A DNA stretch of 64,000 nucleotides, taken from contig CAWEWR010000024.1 in NCBI GenBank assembly GCA_963812675.1, forward strand, positions 372,001 to 436,000, given 5' to 3'. Positions 1-8,789 of the stretch are shown here, piece after piece. Position numbers and translations under genes: made by a program. Each line of letters opens with the position of its first letter. Position 1 is the stretch's first letter. Under the pieces are notes generated by a model. It was not told the origin of the DNA and made no database searches. It saw only the letters and a list, made by a program, of their open reading frames with translations. The stretch comes from AP-15 sp963812675 (lineage in GTDB: Bacteria; Pseudomonadota; Alphaproteobacteria; ATCC43930; CGMCC-115725).

Positions 1-1
1 C

Positions 2-61
2 GCCCAGCGGGGCGCGCGTCTCGAAGGACGCAAGACGGTGATGCAGCCCTTTGTGGCTTAG
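2..61 (+). CDS. C-terminal end of an unidentified protein (5' truncated)
   Basis: One frame is open from the window edge to a TAG at 59-61 and encodes a 19-residue tail ending in QPFVA. It stops 39 bases before the oxalyl-CoA decarboxylase start and lies on the same strand, so an operon link is plausible. Oxalate genes often cluster, but the tail is too short to name a family. Confidence 0.4.
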   Translation, partial: AQRGARLEGRKTVMQPFVA

Positions 62-100
62 AACGCCCGGGTGCGCACCGGCTAAGAATGGGTGGACGAT

Positions 101-1807
101 ATGAGCGCAGAGGAAATGCCTGAGGACATCACGGACGGCTTTCACCTGGTCGTGGAGGCTCTGAAGCTGAACGGGGTCGACACGATCTACGGGGTGGCGG
201 GCATCCCGATCACGGATTTGCTGCGGCTGGCGCAAGCCGAAGGCATCCGCTACTTCGGCTTCCGGCACGAGCAGTCGGCCGGGAACGCAGCCGCGATCGC
301 CGGGTATCTGACCCAGAAGCCGGGCATTTGCATGACGGTCTCGGCCCCCGGCTTTCTGAACGGGATGGTCGCCTTGGCCAACGCCACGACGAACTGTTTT
401 CCGATGATCATGATCAGTGGATCGAGCGATCGCGCGATCGTCGATCTCGAGCAGGGCGATTACGAGGAGATGGACCAGCTGAGCGCCGCGCGGCCGTATG
501 CCAAGGCGGCCTACCGGGTCAACCGCCCGCAGGACATCGGCGTCGGCATCGCGCGGGCGATCCGCGCCGCCGCCTCGGGGCGCCCGGGCGGGGTCTATCT
601 CGACCTGACCGCCGAAGTGCTCGGCTCGGCGCTGGACGTTGAGACGGCGAAGAAGTCGCTGGTGAAGGTCGTCGACCCCGCACCGCCGCAGCCCCCGGCG
701 CCGCAATCGGTCGCGCGCGCCATCGAATTGCTGGCGAATGCCCAGCGCCCCCTCGTGATCCTCGGCAAGGGCGCGGCGTACGCACGGGCGGACGAGGAGA
801 TCCGGTCGTTCATCGAGACGACGGGCATCCCGTTCCTGCCGATGTCGATGGCCAAGGGCCTTTTGCCTGACGACCATCCGCAATCGGCCGCCGCCGCGCG
901 CTCTTATGCGATTGGCAACGCCGATGTCGTGATATTGGCGGGGGCGCGGCTCAACTGGCTGTTGTCGCACGGCAGGCCGCCATTGTGGTCAGAGAGCACG
1001 CGTTTTGTGCAGGTCGACATCTCGCCGACCGAGTTCGACAGCAATCGGGCGATCGCTGCGCCGGTCGTCGGCGACATCAAGTCGGTTTTCGCGGCGTTCA
1101 ACGCCGCGATGAAGCCGGGACGGGTCAAGCGCCAGGCGGCCTGGGTCGACGAGATCGGCAAACGCAAGCAGCAGAACATCGAACGGATGGCGGCACGGCT
1201 CAACGCCGATCCGACCCCGATGAATTTTTCCAGCGCGTTGCGCGCGGTGCGCAATGCGCTCGCCACCCAGCCGGATGTCTATGTCGTCAACGAGGGCGCC
1301 AACACGCTCGATTTCGGCCGCAACATTATCGATATGGACAAGCCCCGCCATCGGCTCGACAGCGGCACCTGGGGCGTCATGGGCATCGGCATGGGCTATG
1401 CGATCGGCGCGGCCGCGGTGACCGGCAAGCCCGTCGTCGCGATCGAGGGCGACAGCGCCTTCGGCTTCAGCGGCATGGAGATCGAGACGATCTGCCGCTA
1501 CGAATTGCCGGTGACGACGGTCATCTTCAACAACAACGGTGTCTACCGCGGCGACCCGAAGGACAGGCCGTACTCACCGACCGGCCTCCTGCGCGACGCC
1601 CGCTACGACAAAATCATCGAGGCGTTCGGCGGCGCCGGTTACCACGCGACCGACACGCCGAGCCTCACCAAGGCCGTGAGCGAGGCGCTCGCCTCGGGCA
1701 AGCCGGCGCTGATCAATGCCGTCATCGACCCGACGGCAGGCACCGAGAGCGGCCATATCCAGAGCCTCAATCCACGGAGTGCAGTCGCCCAAAGGCCCCC
1801 ACCCTAA
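101..1807 (+). CDS. oxc: oxalyl-CoA decarboxylase (ThDP-dependent)
   Basis: Converts oxalyl-CoA to formyl-CoA and CO2 in oxalate breakdown. At 568 aa it has the usual length for the family. The ThDP-activating Glu lies in RHEQSA (Glu57). The cofactor/Mg motif starts at GDSAFGFSG (about residue 450) and ends at FNNNG (about 477). I chose ATG 101 over an in-frame GTG at 92 because GGTGGA lies five bases upstream of it. The last codons, encoding QRPPP and the stop, run into a CCCTCCCCC-type palindromic repeat, so the extreme C-terminus is repeat-derived. The partner formyl-CoA transferase is not in view. It could lie upstream of the window. Confidence 0.93.
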   Translation: MSAEEMPEDITDGFHLVVEALKLNGVDTIYGVAGIPITDLLRLAQAEGIRYFGFRHEQSAGNAAAIAGYLTQKPGICMTVSAPGFLNGMVALANATTNCFPMIMISGSSDRAIVDLEQGDYEEMDQLSAARPYAKAAYRVNRPQDIGVGIARAIRAAASGRPGGVYLDLTAEVLGSALDVETAKKSLVKVVDPAPPQPPAPQSVARAIELLANAQRPLVILGKGAAYARADEEIRSFIETTGIPFLPMSMAKGLLPDDHPQSAAAARSYAIGNADVVILAGARLNWLLSHGRPPLWSESTRFVQVDISPTEFDSNRAIAAPVVGDIKSVFAAFNAAMKPGRVKRQAAWVDEIGKRKQQNIERMAARLNADPTPMNFSSALRAVRNALATQPDVYVVNEGANTLDFGRNIIDMDKPRHRLDSGTWGVMGIGMGYAIGAAAVTGKPVVAIEGDSAFGFSGMEIETICRYELPVTTVIFNNNGVYRGDPKDRPYSPTGLLRDARYDKIIEAFGGAGYHATDTPSLTKAVSEALASGKPALINAVIDPTAGTESGHIQSLNPRSAVAQRPPP

Positions 1808-1850
1808 CCCTCCCCCGCTCGCGGGGGAGGGAATGGGAGGGGGCTTACGG
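1797..1850. repeat. G+C-rich palindromic intergenic repeat, family R1 (copy a)
   Basis: A hairpin with CCCTCCCCCGC opposite GCGGGGGAGGG. It belongs to the same sequence style as copies near 5.1, 7.7, 8.7, 14.7, 38.7 and 57.6 kb. It overlaps the 3' end of oxc and reaches the 3' end of the convergent SnoaL-like gene. Confidence 0.75.
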
Positions 1851-2252
1851 GACGATGAAGCGGTCGATCTTGCGGTAGCGGAACAGCCACTGCCCGCCCG
1901 CTTTGACCAATTCGTCTTGATAAGCTCCGCCGGAGCCGATTTTGGGACCCTCCGGGCTGTTCTGGACGACTGTCCAATTCGAGCGCACCCGCGCGCTCGC
2001 GCCGTCGAGCGCAATCGAGATATTGGTCACCAGATGGGCCGCCCGGGGCCGCTGATCTCCTGCCCGTTCCCGCAGGCTGCGGGCCAAATCGGCTATGGCT
2101 GCGCGACCGGTCGCCCGGCCGAAAGCGGTGTCCCAGGTGCCGTTCTCGGTGAACAACGCCGCCATCTCGGCAAAGCGGCCGTCGTCGAGCCGGAAACAAT
2201 ATTCGGCCAAGACCTCGCGGATCGCGTCTTTCTCTTCGAGCGCGCTCGGCAT
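1845..2252 (-). CDS. SnoaL-like / NTF2-fold protein
   Basis: A 135-aa protein with the opening helix and Tyr-Phe-Asp-Gly pattern of SnoaL-like proteins (AEYCFRLDDGRFAEM). A central HLVTNISI strand and a C-terminal YRKIDRF strand follow. These small alpha+beta cone domains act as hydrolases, isomerases or dehydratases on varied substrates, so the substrate cannot be read from sequence. The ATG at 2252 follows a strong GGAGGGG ribosome site. The gene is convergent with oxc and has no obvious partner. Confidence 0.8.
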   Translation of the reverse strand: MPSALEEKDAIREVLAEYCFRLDDGRFAEMAALFTENGTWDTAFGRATGRAAIADLARSLRERAGDQRPRAAHLVTNISIALDGASARVRSNWTVVQNSPEGPKIGSGGAYQDELVKAGGQWLFRYRKIDRFIVP

Positions 2253-2307
2253 CCATCCCCTCCCGTCGGGCAGTGTCGCAGATGGATACTATAGTGGGAT
2301 CTTTTGC

Positions 2308-2880
2308 CTAGCGCACACCGGCGCCGCACCAATCCTCGCGGCGGTCGAAGCGCAAAGAGACGGCCTGACGGTCGCGCCAATGCGCGGCGTAGGCTCCGGC
2401 CACAATCGGCGAGGCGACAAGGTTCAAATCTTCGGAATTCGCCGACGCGCCGCGGGTCCAATTGTAGGACCCGTTCAACGTCACGGCGCCGTCGATGACC
2501 ATTGTCTTGGCATGCGCAATCCGCGCGATGTGGTCGATCCACACCGGCACCCCGGCGCCCGCTAGGGGGTCTATGCCGCTGTTGCGGCCGCAAGGCGTGC
2601 TCCTGTCGGCGATCAGCTTGACTGCGACGCCGCGCCGGTGCGCGCGCAGCAGCGCCTCGACGATGCCGGACCCGGTGGTCAGGCCGTAGGCGCCGACCAG
2701 GATCTCGTGCTCGGCCCGGTCGATCGCCCGCACCGCAAGAGCCGCGCAGTCGCTCTCCGGCGCAAAGCAAGTCTCGATCGTCGCCGAGGGCGCGGCTGCC
2801 GCGGCGCTGCCGGATATGACCGCGGCAAACGCCAGCAGCAACCACGCGCCGAGGCGAATATGAAGCGGAGCCTGTCGCAC
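2308..2880 (-). CDS. secreted phospholipase D-like phosphodiesterase / nuclease
   Basis: A 190-aa protein with a signal peptide (hydrophobic residues about 10-30, Ala-rich cleavage region). It has a single HKD motif, His123, Lys125 and Asp130 (HAKTMVID), followed by the usual GSYNWT and SED elements. One-HKD proteins of this size resemble the Nuc-type nucleases, which dimerise to build one active site; cardiolipin synthase-like enzymes carry two motifs. Likely exported to the periplasm. The start is GTG at 2880, since no in-frame ATG precedes the signal peptide. DNase versus lipid activity cannot be told apart. Confidence 0.82.
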   Translation of the reverse strand: MRQAPLHIRLGAWLLLAFAAVISGSAAAAAPSATIETCFAPESDCAALAVRAIDRAEHEILVGAYGLTTGSGIVEALLRAHRRGVAVKLIADRSTPCGRNSGIDPLAGAGVPVWIDHIARIAHAKTMVIDGAVTLNGSYNWTRGASANSEDLNLVASPIVAGAYAAHWRDRQAVSLRFDRREDWCGAGVR

Positions 2881-3036
2881 TGCGCTACACCGGTGGCCGA
2901 TAACTCTCTAGGTGTGCATTCCTATCGTCCATTTGCTCAAAATTGGTTAACAGAGCGCCGCTCCGCCAAGCCTCTGCGCTTGCCTGCGCAAGCGATCGGG
3001 GCCTAACCTGCAGCGCAATGGACAACAGGAGGACAG

Positions 3037-3978
3037 ATGAGCGGAGTTGAGGCGTATCCGGGGTTCGCCCCCGAGCACGATGCCCCGATCCCCTATATGC
3101 AGCGGATCCGGGATTATTATCAGGGGCTTGGGTATGGCGCGCCCTATCGCTGGGCGCATTATGCCGAAGTCCCTTTTCGGCCGCTGGAAAAGCCGCTTGT
3201 CGAGTGCCGGGTCGCGCTGATCACCACGGCGGCCCCGTACCAGCCGGGCAAGGGCGACCAGGGTCCGGGCGCGCCCTACAACGCCGCCGCGAAGTTCTAT
3301 TCCGTCTATTCGGGGGATACCTCCGCCGATCACGATCTGCGGATCTCCCATGTCGGGATCGATCGGGTCCACACCAGCGCCGAGGACAGCAACACCTGGT
3401 TCCCCTTGCCGGAACTGCGCCGTTGCGCGGCAGCTGGCCGGATCGCCGAGGTCGCACCGCGCTTTCACGGCGCGCCGACCAACCGCAGCCATCGCACGAC
3501 GATCGAGCGGGACTGTCCGGAGCTGCTGGCGCGCTGCCGTGCCGACGCGGTAGACGCGGCCATTCTCGTCGCCGTTTGACCGGTGTGCCACCAGACCGTG
3601 AGTCTGGCCGCACGGCATTTGGAAGAGAACGGCATCGCAACGATCGTCATGGGCTGCGCCAAGGACATCGTCGAATATTGCGGGGTGCCGCGCTTTCTGT
3701 TCAGCGACTTTCCGCTGGGCAATGCGGCGGGCCGGCCCAAGGATCCGCCCTCTCAGGCCTTCACATTGGAGCTCGCATTGCGGGTGCTCGGATCCGCGCC
3801 CGCGCCGCGCACCACTGTGCAGTCGCCCTTGCGCTGGAACTCGGATCCGTCATGGAAGCTCGATTATTCGAATATCGAGCGCCTCTCGCCAGAGGAGATC
3901 GAGCGGCGGCGACAGGAGTTCGACCGGCAAAAGGAAATCGCGAAGACGGTCCGCGACGAGCCGCGAGGATCGAATTGA
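3037..3978 (+). CDS. GrdB-family selenoprotein, UGA recoded as selenocysteine (Sec181)
   Basis: Read through the TGA at 3577-3579, the frame gives one 313-aa protein resembling the glycine/sarcosine/betaine reductase selenoprotein B family. The TGA falls at a UxxC site (U-P-V-C, Sec181/Cys184) after a run of small hydrophobic residues (AAILVAV), the usual layout of a redox-active loop. Downstream sequence continues the same protein (HQTVSLAARHLEENG, then IVMGCAKDIVEY). The ATG at 3037 follows AGGAGGA. A SECIS-like hairpin begins five bases after the TGA. In anaerobes the GrdB family cleaves C-N bonds with a reductase complex. No GrdA/GrdC partners are here, so the substrate is unknown. Alternative: a nonsense mutation in a Cys homologue. 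Confidence 0.85.
3585..3613 (+). promoter_or_regulatory. bacterial SECIS-like element inside the coding region
   Basis: Starting five bases after the TGA, GTGC (3585-3588) pairs with GCAC (3610-3613). After a 2x2 internal loop, CCAGAC (3591-3596) pairs with GTCTGG (3602-3607) around the five-base loop CGTGA. The apical loop begins 18 bases after the UGA and has G as its second base. Both match my recollection of published bacterial SECIS constraints (spacing about 16-37, G in the first two loop bases). Its role would be to bind SelB and recruit Sec-tRNA. Confidence 0.8.
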
Positions 3979-4320
3979 CATCAGTCGTCATTCCGGGACG
4001 GCATTAACGGCCGAGCCCGGAAACGATGCGGGGGGAAGGTGTCGTGTGATTTTATCAGTCGCCGCCCGGATATCACTCGGTCTCGGCAAAAATTGCGCAG
4101 ATATTTGAGCTAATCTTCGCCGACTAACGTTGAGCGTGATCGAATTGGGTACCGGGAGACCTGCATATCTGGATCCGGCGATATTTCATTTGAACTGGAG
4201 AAGCGAGCAGGGTACTGTGAGTTAACGGATGGTTAAATCCGTCCAATGCTGGGGGTCGGAGCGGTCTCGCTGCGTGGGTGCCGCCCGTATCGTAGAGGGG
4301 AAATTTTCAAGGAGAGCGAA
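3979..4320. other. intergenic region with two small inverted repeats
   Basis: No gene seen. It holds a short palindromic stretch around 3987-4025 (CATTCCGGGA opposite GCCCGGAA). A perfect inverted repeat ACGGAT-GGTTAA-ATCCGT lies at 4225-4242, about 80 bases upstream of the next start, and could be an operator. Confidence 0.45.
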
Positions 4321-5025
4321 ATGGATTCGCGGACGAACCCATTGGCGCGGCTCGCCATGAGCATCGTCGGCCTGCTCGGCGGCTTGTTAATCGCCAGCCC
4401 CGCGAAGGCTCAAGATTCGGCTCAGTTCACTTACCAGGTTAACCATTCGGTGTTCGGCGATATCGGCACCTACACCAATATGGTCGAGCCGACCCGGGAC
4501 GGCGTCACGGTCAAAACCCAGGCGCATTTCGAAGTAAAGCTGCTCGGCGTTCGCGTGCACCGCGAAGATGCTGAACGTACCGAGCATTGGCAGGGGAATC
4601 GCCTCGTTGCATTTCGCGGGGTCACCGACAAGGGAGATGGTCCCGTGGAGGTGAAAGGTGAGGCGAACGGCAACAGCTTTATCATCACCTCGCCGCAGGG
4701 CACTACCAGGGCCCCGTGGTCCGTTCACCCTGCCAACCCCTGGTCGTCGAATTTCCTGCACTCAAACACGATGATGCGGCCCGATACTGGCAAACTCGAA
4801 CAGGTGCGCATCGGTAACGGTCAGGAAACGGCGGTCAAGCTCGACAGTGCAAACATCCCAGCCGTCAAATACGAGCTCGACGGCAATACCAAATATACGG
4901 TGTGGCTCGACGATCGTGGCGTGCCAATCAAATTCCTCGTCGACGACGACACCGGCAAAGTCACCTTTACGCTGACCAAATGCGTCGGTTGCAATGCCGA
5001 GATCTCTCAGCTGGTGAAGAGGTAA
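4321..5025 (+). CDS. exported protein resembling the DUF6134 family
   Basis: A 234-aa protein with a clear signal peptide (residues 1-30, cleavage after SPAKA). The mature part is mostly short beta strands and ends in KCVGCNAEISQLVKR, with a CxxC pair that could bind metal or form a disulfide. It resembles the DUF6134 family of periplasmic proteins, whose role is not known. ATG 4321 was preferred to the upstream GTG-like starts because AAGGAGAG lies eight bases before it and the signal peptide then begins correctly. It stands alone on the strand. Confidence 0.72.
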   Translation: MDSRTNPLARLAMSIVGLLGGLLIASPAKAQDSAQFTYQVNHSVFGDIGTYTNMVEPTRDGVTVKTQAHFEVKLLGVRVHREDAERTEHWQGNRLVAFRGVTDKGDGPVEVKGEANGNSFIITSPQGTTRAPWSVHPANPWSSNFLHSNTMMRPDTGKLEQVRIGNGQETAVKLDSANIPAVKYELDGNTKYTVWLDDRGVPIKFLVDDDTGKVTFTLTKCVGCNAEISQLVKR

Positions 5026-5055
5026 TCGCTCTTCCCCTCTTATCGAGGCGGCGCT

Positions 5056-5190
5056 ACCCTCACCCACCAAGCCCTTGGGGCTTGGTCCCCCCTCTCCCGC
5101 GGTGCGGGAGAGGAGCTTTCAGTTGAATGCGTTGTAGCCCCTCTCCCGCACCGCGGGAGAGGGTGCCGAGCGCAGCGAGGCGGGTGAGGG
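5056..5190. repeat. palindromic repeat family R1, two units (copy b)
   Basis: Two hairpin units with CCCTCTCCCGC opposite GCGGGAGAGG, plus the recurring flank GCCGAGCGCAGCGAGG and CGGGTGAGGG. Copies at 14.7 and 38.7 kb share the same order of parts. The terminal GTGAGGGAAAG lies directly before the GTG start of the next gene and may act as its ribosome site. Confidence 0.85.
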
Positions 5191-5197
5191 AAAGGCC

Positions 5198-6730
5198 GTG
5201 GCAAACGACGCCATTGTGACCAGGGTCGTCGACGCCACCTCGCGCGACCGGGCAGCGCAGTGGTTGCGCCGGGCGGGAGCAAGGTTGCCGAGATTCGCGG
5301 AGCTCGCCGATCCGTCGAGCATTCCACAATCGCGCGTTGCTGCCCTTCGCTCCGCCGATCCGGATCGGCCCGATCCGGCTAATCTCTTCCGGGTGCACTG
5401 GCATAACGACCGCTCCCGAACCGGTTTCGCGGCGACCCCGCCCCATCTTGTGCTCCCACCAGAACTGACCGGGGTGCGCTCGCCGATCCTGGTGGGGCTC
5501 GGTTGTTTCTTTCCGATGATCGCCGCACACAAGGTGTTGGCGGCATATGGCTGCTTGATCCCCTATCTGGTGACCGGCCGGTTCGACCCGGCCCGTCAAA
5601 AGGCGGTCTGGCCGTCGACCGGCAATTATTGCCGCGGCGGCATCGCGATTTCCCGCATCCTTGGTTGCCGCGGCATCGCCGTGCTGCCGGCCGGCATGAG
5701 CGAGGAGCGTTTCGAGTGGCTGCACGCCTGGGCGGCCCACCCCGAAGACATCATCCGCACCCCCGGTTCGGAGAGCAGCGTCAAGGAGATCTATGACAAA
5801 TGCGCCGAGCTCGCGCACAATCCCGACAATCTCGTCCTCAACCAGTTCGCCGAGTTCGGCAACTATGTTGCGCACTACACCTGCACCGGACCTGCTCTTG
5901 CGCGCACTTTCGAGGCGTTCGAGGCGCGGCATTCGGGCTGCCGTCTGGCGGCGTTCATCGCCGCATCGGGGTCGGCCGGAACATTGGCGGCCGGCGACTA
6001 CCTGAAGGAAAAGCTCGGCGCCCGCATCGTCGCCGTCGAGGCCAGCGAGTGCCCAACCTTGCTGCGTAACGGCTTCGGCGAGCACAATATCCAGGGCATC
6101 GGCGACAAGCACGTGCCCTACATTCATAACGTCATGAACACCGACCTCGTCGTCGGCGTCTCTGACCGCAGCGTCGCCGCGCTCGACCTGCTGTTCAACA
6201 GCGAGACCGGGCTGGCCTATCTGGCGGACCGCCGTCGGATCGGTGCGGAAGTGATCGGCGAGCTCAGGTATTTGGGTCTCTCCGCCATCGCCAATGTGGT
6301 CGCGGCGATCAAGACCGCAAAACGCCTCGATCTCGGCGACGAGGACGTCCTGATAACGGTTGCGACCGACAGCGCGGCGCTTTACGGCAGCGAACGCCGG
6401 AAGTTTCTGGCGGCGACATACCCGAACGGGTTCGACAGCGTGAACGCGGGCGAGATCTTCGGGCAGCATCTGCTCGGCGCGGCCGACAACGACGTTCTCG
6501 AATTGACCCATGACGAGCGCTCGCGGATATTCAACCTCGGCTATTTCACCTGGGTCGAACAGCAGGGCGTGCCGCTCGTCGAGTTCGAAAGGCGGCGCAG
6601 CCAGGGCTTTTGGCGGGGGTTGCGGCAAGTCGCCTCGGCCTGGGACGGCTTGATCGCCGAGTTCAACGCGAGTGCGGGGTTTGGAGAAGGCTGTGACGCT
6701 GGGTTACGCGGAGCTCTGCCGCCGCACTAA
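5198..6730 (+). CDS. PLP-dependent cysteine synthase-like / lyase family enzyme
   Basis: A 510-aa fold-type II PLP enzyme. It has a substrate or phosphate-loop motif WPSTGNYCRGG, a likely Schiff-base Lys in AAHKVLAAYG, and a Ser/Gly-rich stretch AASGSAGTLAAGDYL. It resembles the long 'PLP-dependent protein subunit beta' group related to cysteine synthase and diaminopropionate or D-cysteine-type lyases; the reaction is uncertain. GTG 5198 lies just after a palindromic repeat whose GAGGGAAAG could serve as Shine-Dalgarno. Its 3' end overlaps the start of the CoA-transferase gene, suggesting translational coupling. Confidence 0.78.
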   Translation: MANDAIVTRVVDATSRDRAAQWLRRAGARLPRFAELADPSSIPQSRVAALRSADPDRPDPANLFRVHWHNDRSRTGFAATPPHLVLPPELTGVRSPILVGLGCFFPMIAAHKVLAAYGCLIPYLVTGRFDPARQKAVWPSTGNYCRGGIAISRILGCRGIAVLPAGMSEERFEWLHAWAAHPEDIIRTPGSESSVKEIYDKCAELAHNPDNLVLNQFAEFGNYVAHYTCTGPALARTFEAFEARHSGCRLAAFIAASGSAGTLAAGDYLKEKLGARIVAVEASECPTLLRNGFGEHNIQGIGDKHVPYIHNVMNTDLVVGVSDRSVAALDLLFNSETGLAYLADRRRIGAEVIGELRYLGLSAIANVVAAIKTAKRLDLGDEDVLITVATDSAALYGSERRKFLAATYPNGFDSVNAGEIFGQHLLGAADNDVLELTHDERSRIFNLGYFTWVEQQGVPLVEFERRRSQGFWRGLRQVASAWDGLIAEFNASAGFGEGCDAGLRGALPPH

Positions 6731-7646
6731 AGAGCGCGACCGCAGCCTGCGCGAGAAGGTCATGTCGCTCGACGAGGCAGCGGCGCTCGTCCCCGACGGC
6801 GCCTCGGTCGGCATCGGCGGCAGCACCTTGTCGCGCACGCCGATGGCGATGGTTTGGGCGTTGATCAGGGCCGGCCGCAAAGATCTCTTCTGCGCGCGCA
6901 GCATCACCTCCAGCGAAGGGGAGCTGCTCTTCGCCTCGGGGACGAGCCGGCATATCCTGACCAGCTGGTTCAGCCAGGGCATTGTCTGGGGCGTCTCGCG
7001 CATCATGCGCTCCTATACCGAAAGCGGCCGCGCGCGGTTCGAGGAATGGAGCCATATGGCGGTGGGCCTGCGTTTTCGCGCCGGCGCGATGGGCGTGCCG
7101 TTCCTGCCGATGCGCTCGATGATGGGCTCGGATGTCATCGGGCAATTGCCCGACGCGAGGCTGATCGACTGCCCCTTCACCGGCGAGAAGCTGGTGCTGG
7201 TGCCGGCGCTGAACCCGGATGTCGCGTTGATCCACGTGCAGCGGTGCGATGCCTACGGCAATGCGCAGATCGACGGGCTGCCGTTTATGGACATCGATCT
7301 CGCGATGGCGGCGAACCGGGTGATCCTGACGACCGAGCGGATCGTCTCGAACGACCAGATCCGCCGGGCGCCCGATCAGACGAAGATCCCGTTCATGGCG
7401 GTCGATGCCGTCGTCGAGGCGCCGTTCGGCTCGGCGCCGCACGAATGTTACGGCCTCTACGAGCCCCTGTTCGCCCATCTCGACGCGTATGCCGCCCAGC
7501 TCAGGCGGGACCCCGACGAGGGCATCCGAGACTACCTCGAACGCTATTTTTACGGCCCCAAATCATGGGCCGAGTACCTCGACCGGCTCGGGCTCGAGGA
7601 ATTGCTCGACGCGCGCCGCCGCGGGACCAGCATCTATGACGACTAA
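6693..7646 (+). CDS. CoA-transferase family I, subunit A (IpdA/GctA-like)
   Basis: A 317-aa alpha subunit of a family I CoA-transferase. The N-terminal VPDGASVGIGGS glycine loop is typical, and a VQRCDAYGNAQIDG motif follows. Its beta subunit is the next gene. Family relatives move CoA between acids such as glutaconate, or act as hydrolases on steroid ring-cleavage CoA esters (IpdAB). The lack of other steroid genes leaves the substrate open. GTG 6693 overlaps the PLP enzyme gene. ATG 6762, before SLDEAAAL, is an alternative that would fit the family's usual N-terminus better. Confidence 0.85.
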   Translation: MTLGYAELCRRTKERDRSLREKVMSLDEAAALVPDGASVGIGGSTLSRTPMAMVWALIRAGRKDLFCARSITSSEGELLFASGTSRHILTSWFSQGIVWGVSRIMRSYTESGRARFEEWSHMAVGLRFRAGAMGVPFLPMRSMMGSDVIGQLPDARLIDCPFTGEKLVLVPALNPDVALIHVQRCDAYGNAQIDGLPFMDIDLAMAANRVILTTERIVSNDQIRRAPDQTKIPFMAVDAVVEAPFGSAPHECYGLYEPLFAHLDAYAAQLRRDPDEGIRDYLERYFYGPKSWAEYLDRLGLEELLDARRRGTSIYDD

Positions 7647-7664
7647 GGCATGCTCTCGTGATGG

Positions 7665-7802
7665 AGCCCCTCTCCGCCCTTCAGGGGGAGAGGGAGGGGC
7701 CCACGCCGTAGGCGTGGGAGGGTGAGGTGGGCGTCGGCAACAGCTGTGGAGTCCCCCACCTCACCCCGACCCTCTCCGCCCCTCGGGAGCGGAGAGGGAG
7801 AT
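7665..7802. repeat. palindromic repeat family R1 (copy c)
   Basis: Contains CCCTCTCCGCCC and GGGGGAGAGGGAGGGG arms and a second unit in opposite orientation (CCCCACCTCACCCC, CTCTCCGCCCCTCGGGAGCGGAGAG). It fills the space between the two CoA-transferase subunit genes. Confidence 0.8.
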
Positions 7803-7823
7803 TGCAGCGGAGTGCCGGATAGA

Positions 7824-8609
7824 ATGACGCTTAGCCCGGCAGACTACACTGCGAGCGAGCTGCTTGCGGTCATGAGTGCTCGGCTGTTGCGTGACGGCCA
7901 GGTCGTGTTTGCCGGGGTCGGAATCCCGCTTCTGGCCGCAACTCTGGCGCAGAGGCTGCACGCCCCGGGTCTGACCATTCTGTTCGAAGGAGGCGTCATC
8001 GGGGCGTTCATCGAGCCGGGGAAATTGCCGCCCTCCACCAATGAGCAGCGGTGCACGCGGCGCGCCAATATGGTGCTGAGCAGCACCGACGTGCTGCTTC
8101 TGCTGCAGCGCGGCTATGTCGATATCGGCTTTATGGGCGGTGCGCAGATCGACCAATACGGCAACCTCAACAGCTCCTTTATCGGCGATCCCAGTGGCGC
8201 CATTGGGCGTCCCACGATCCGCTTGCCGGGAACCGGCGGCGGCAACGACATTGCCAGCCTGACGCAGATGATCGTCGCGATGAAGCACGAGAAGCGCCGC
8301 TTCGTGAGCCGGGTCGATTTTATCACGAGCCCCGGCTTTCTCTCGGGCGAGGAGAGCCGGCGCGAGGCCGGGCTGACTACCGGCGGCATGTACCGCGTCG
8401 TGACCGATCTGGGCGTTTTGGGCTTTGAGGAGCATTCGAAGCGGATGCAGCTGCATGCGTTGCACCCCGGGATCACAGCCGATCGAGTGCAAGAGAGCAC
8501 GGAGTTCGAGCTTCTGGTCCCGCCCGATCTCCCGGTGACCGACCCGCCGACCGAAGACGAGCTGGCGGCGTTGCGCCACCTCGACCCCGACAGGCTCTAC
8601 ACGGCGTGA
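7824..8609 (+). CDS. CoA-transferase family I, subunit B (IpdB/GctB-like)
   Basis: A 261-aa beta subunit partner of the preceding gene. It has the GVGIPLLAATLAQ opening, the FEGGVIGAF segment where family I enzymes place the catalytic Glu region, and the GGAQIDQYGNLNSS motif. ATG 7824 was chosen because it begins just before the conserved DYTASELLAVMSARLL helix. The longer open frame upstream is repeat sequence. With subunit A it should form a heteromeric transferase or CoA-ester ring hydrolase. The repeat separating the subunits is unusual for such a tight pair. Confidence 0.87.
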   Translation: MTLSPADYTASELLAVMSARLLRDGQVVFAGVGIPLLAATLAQRLHAPGLTILFEGGVIGAFIEPGKLPPSTNEQRCTRRANMVLSSTDVLLLLQRGYVDIGFMGGAQIDQYGNLNSSFIGDPSGAIGRPTIRLPGTGGGNDIASLTQMIVAMKHEKRRFVSRVDFITSPGFLSGEESRREAGLTTGGMYRVVTDLGVLGFEEHSKRMQLHALHPGITADRVQESTEFELLVPPDLPVTDPPTEDELAALRHLDPDRLYTA

Positions 8610-8630
8610 CCGAAATCCTGCACAGGCGCA

Positions 8631-8779
8631 TAGCCCCTCTCCGCCGCGCTGCGGGGGAGAGGGAGGGGCCCACCCCAAGGGGGTGGGAGGGTGAGGTGGC
8701 CTTCCGGCGCCTCAGGCGCTGCCCCTCCACCCACCTCACCCCAACCCTCTCCCCCCGCGAGCGGGCGGAGAGGGAGTAG
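8631..8779. repeat. palindromic repeat family R1 (copy d)
   Basis: Same build as the copy between the CoA-transferase subunits: CCCTCTCCGCCGCGC with GGGGGAGAGGGAGGGG, then an inverted unit CACCTCACCCC and CCGCGAGCGGGCGGAGAGGGAG. The purine-rich end abuts the ribosome site of the next gene. Confidence 0.8.
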
Positions 8780-8789
8780 GAGCGTTGCT

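Noticed and set aside
3037..3978. Two separate genes or a frameshifted pseudogene at the TGA
   Set aside because: Both sides share one frame and one family, the stop is TGA at a UxxC site, and a SECIS-like hairpin follows; these facts favour a recoded single gene.
5060..6628. 522-codon open frame opposite the PLP enzyme
   Set aside because: Antisense shadow that also runs through repeats.
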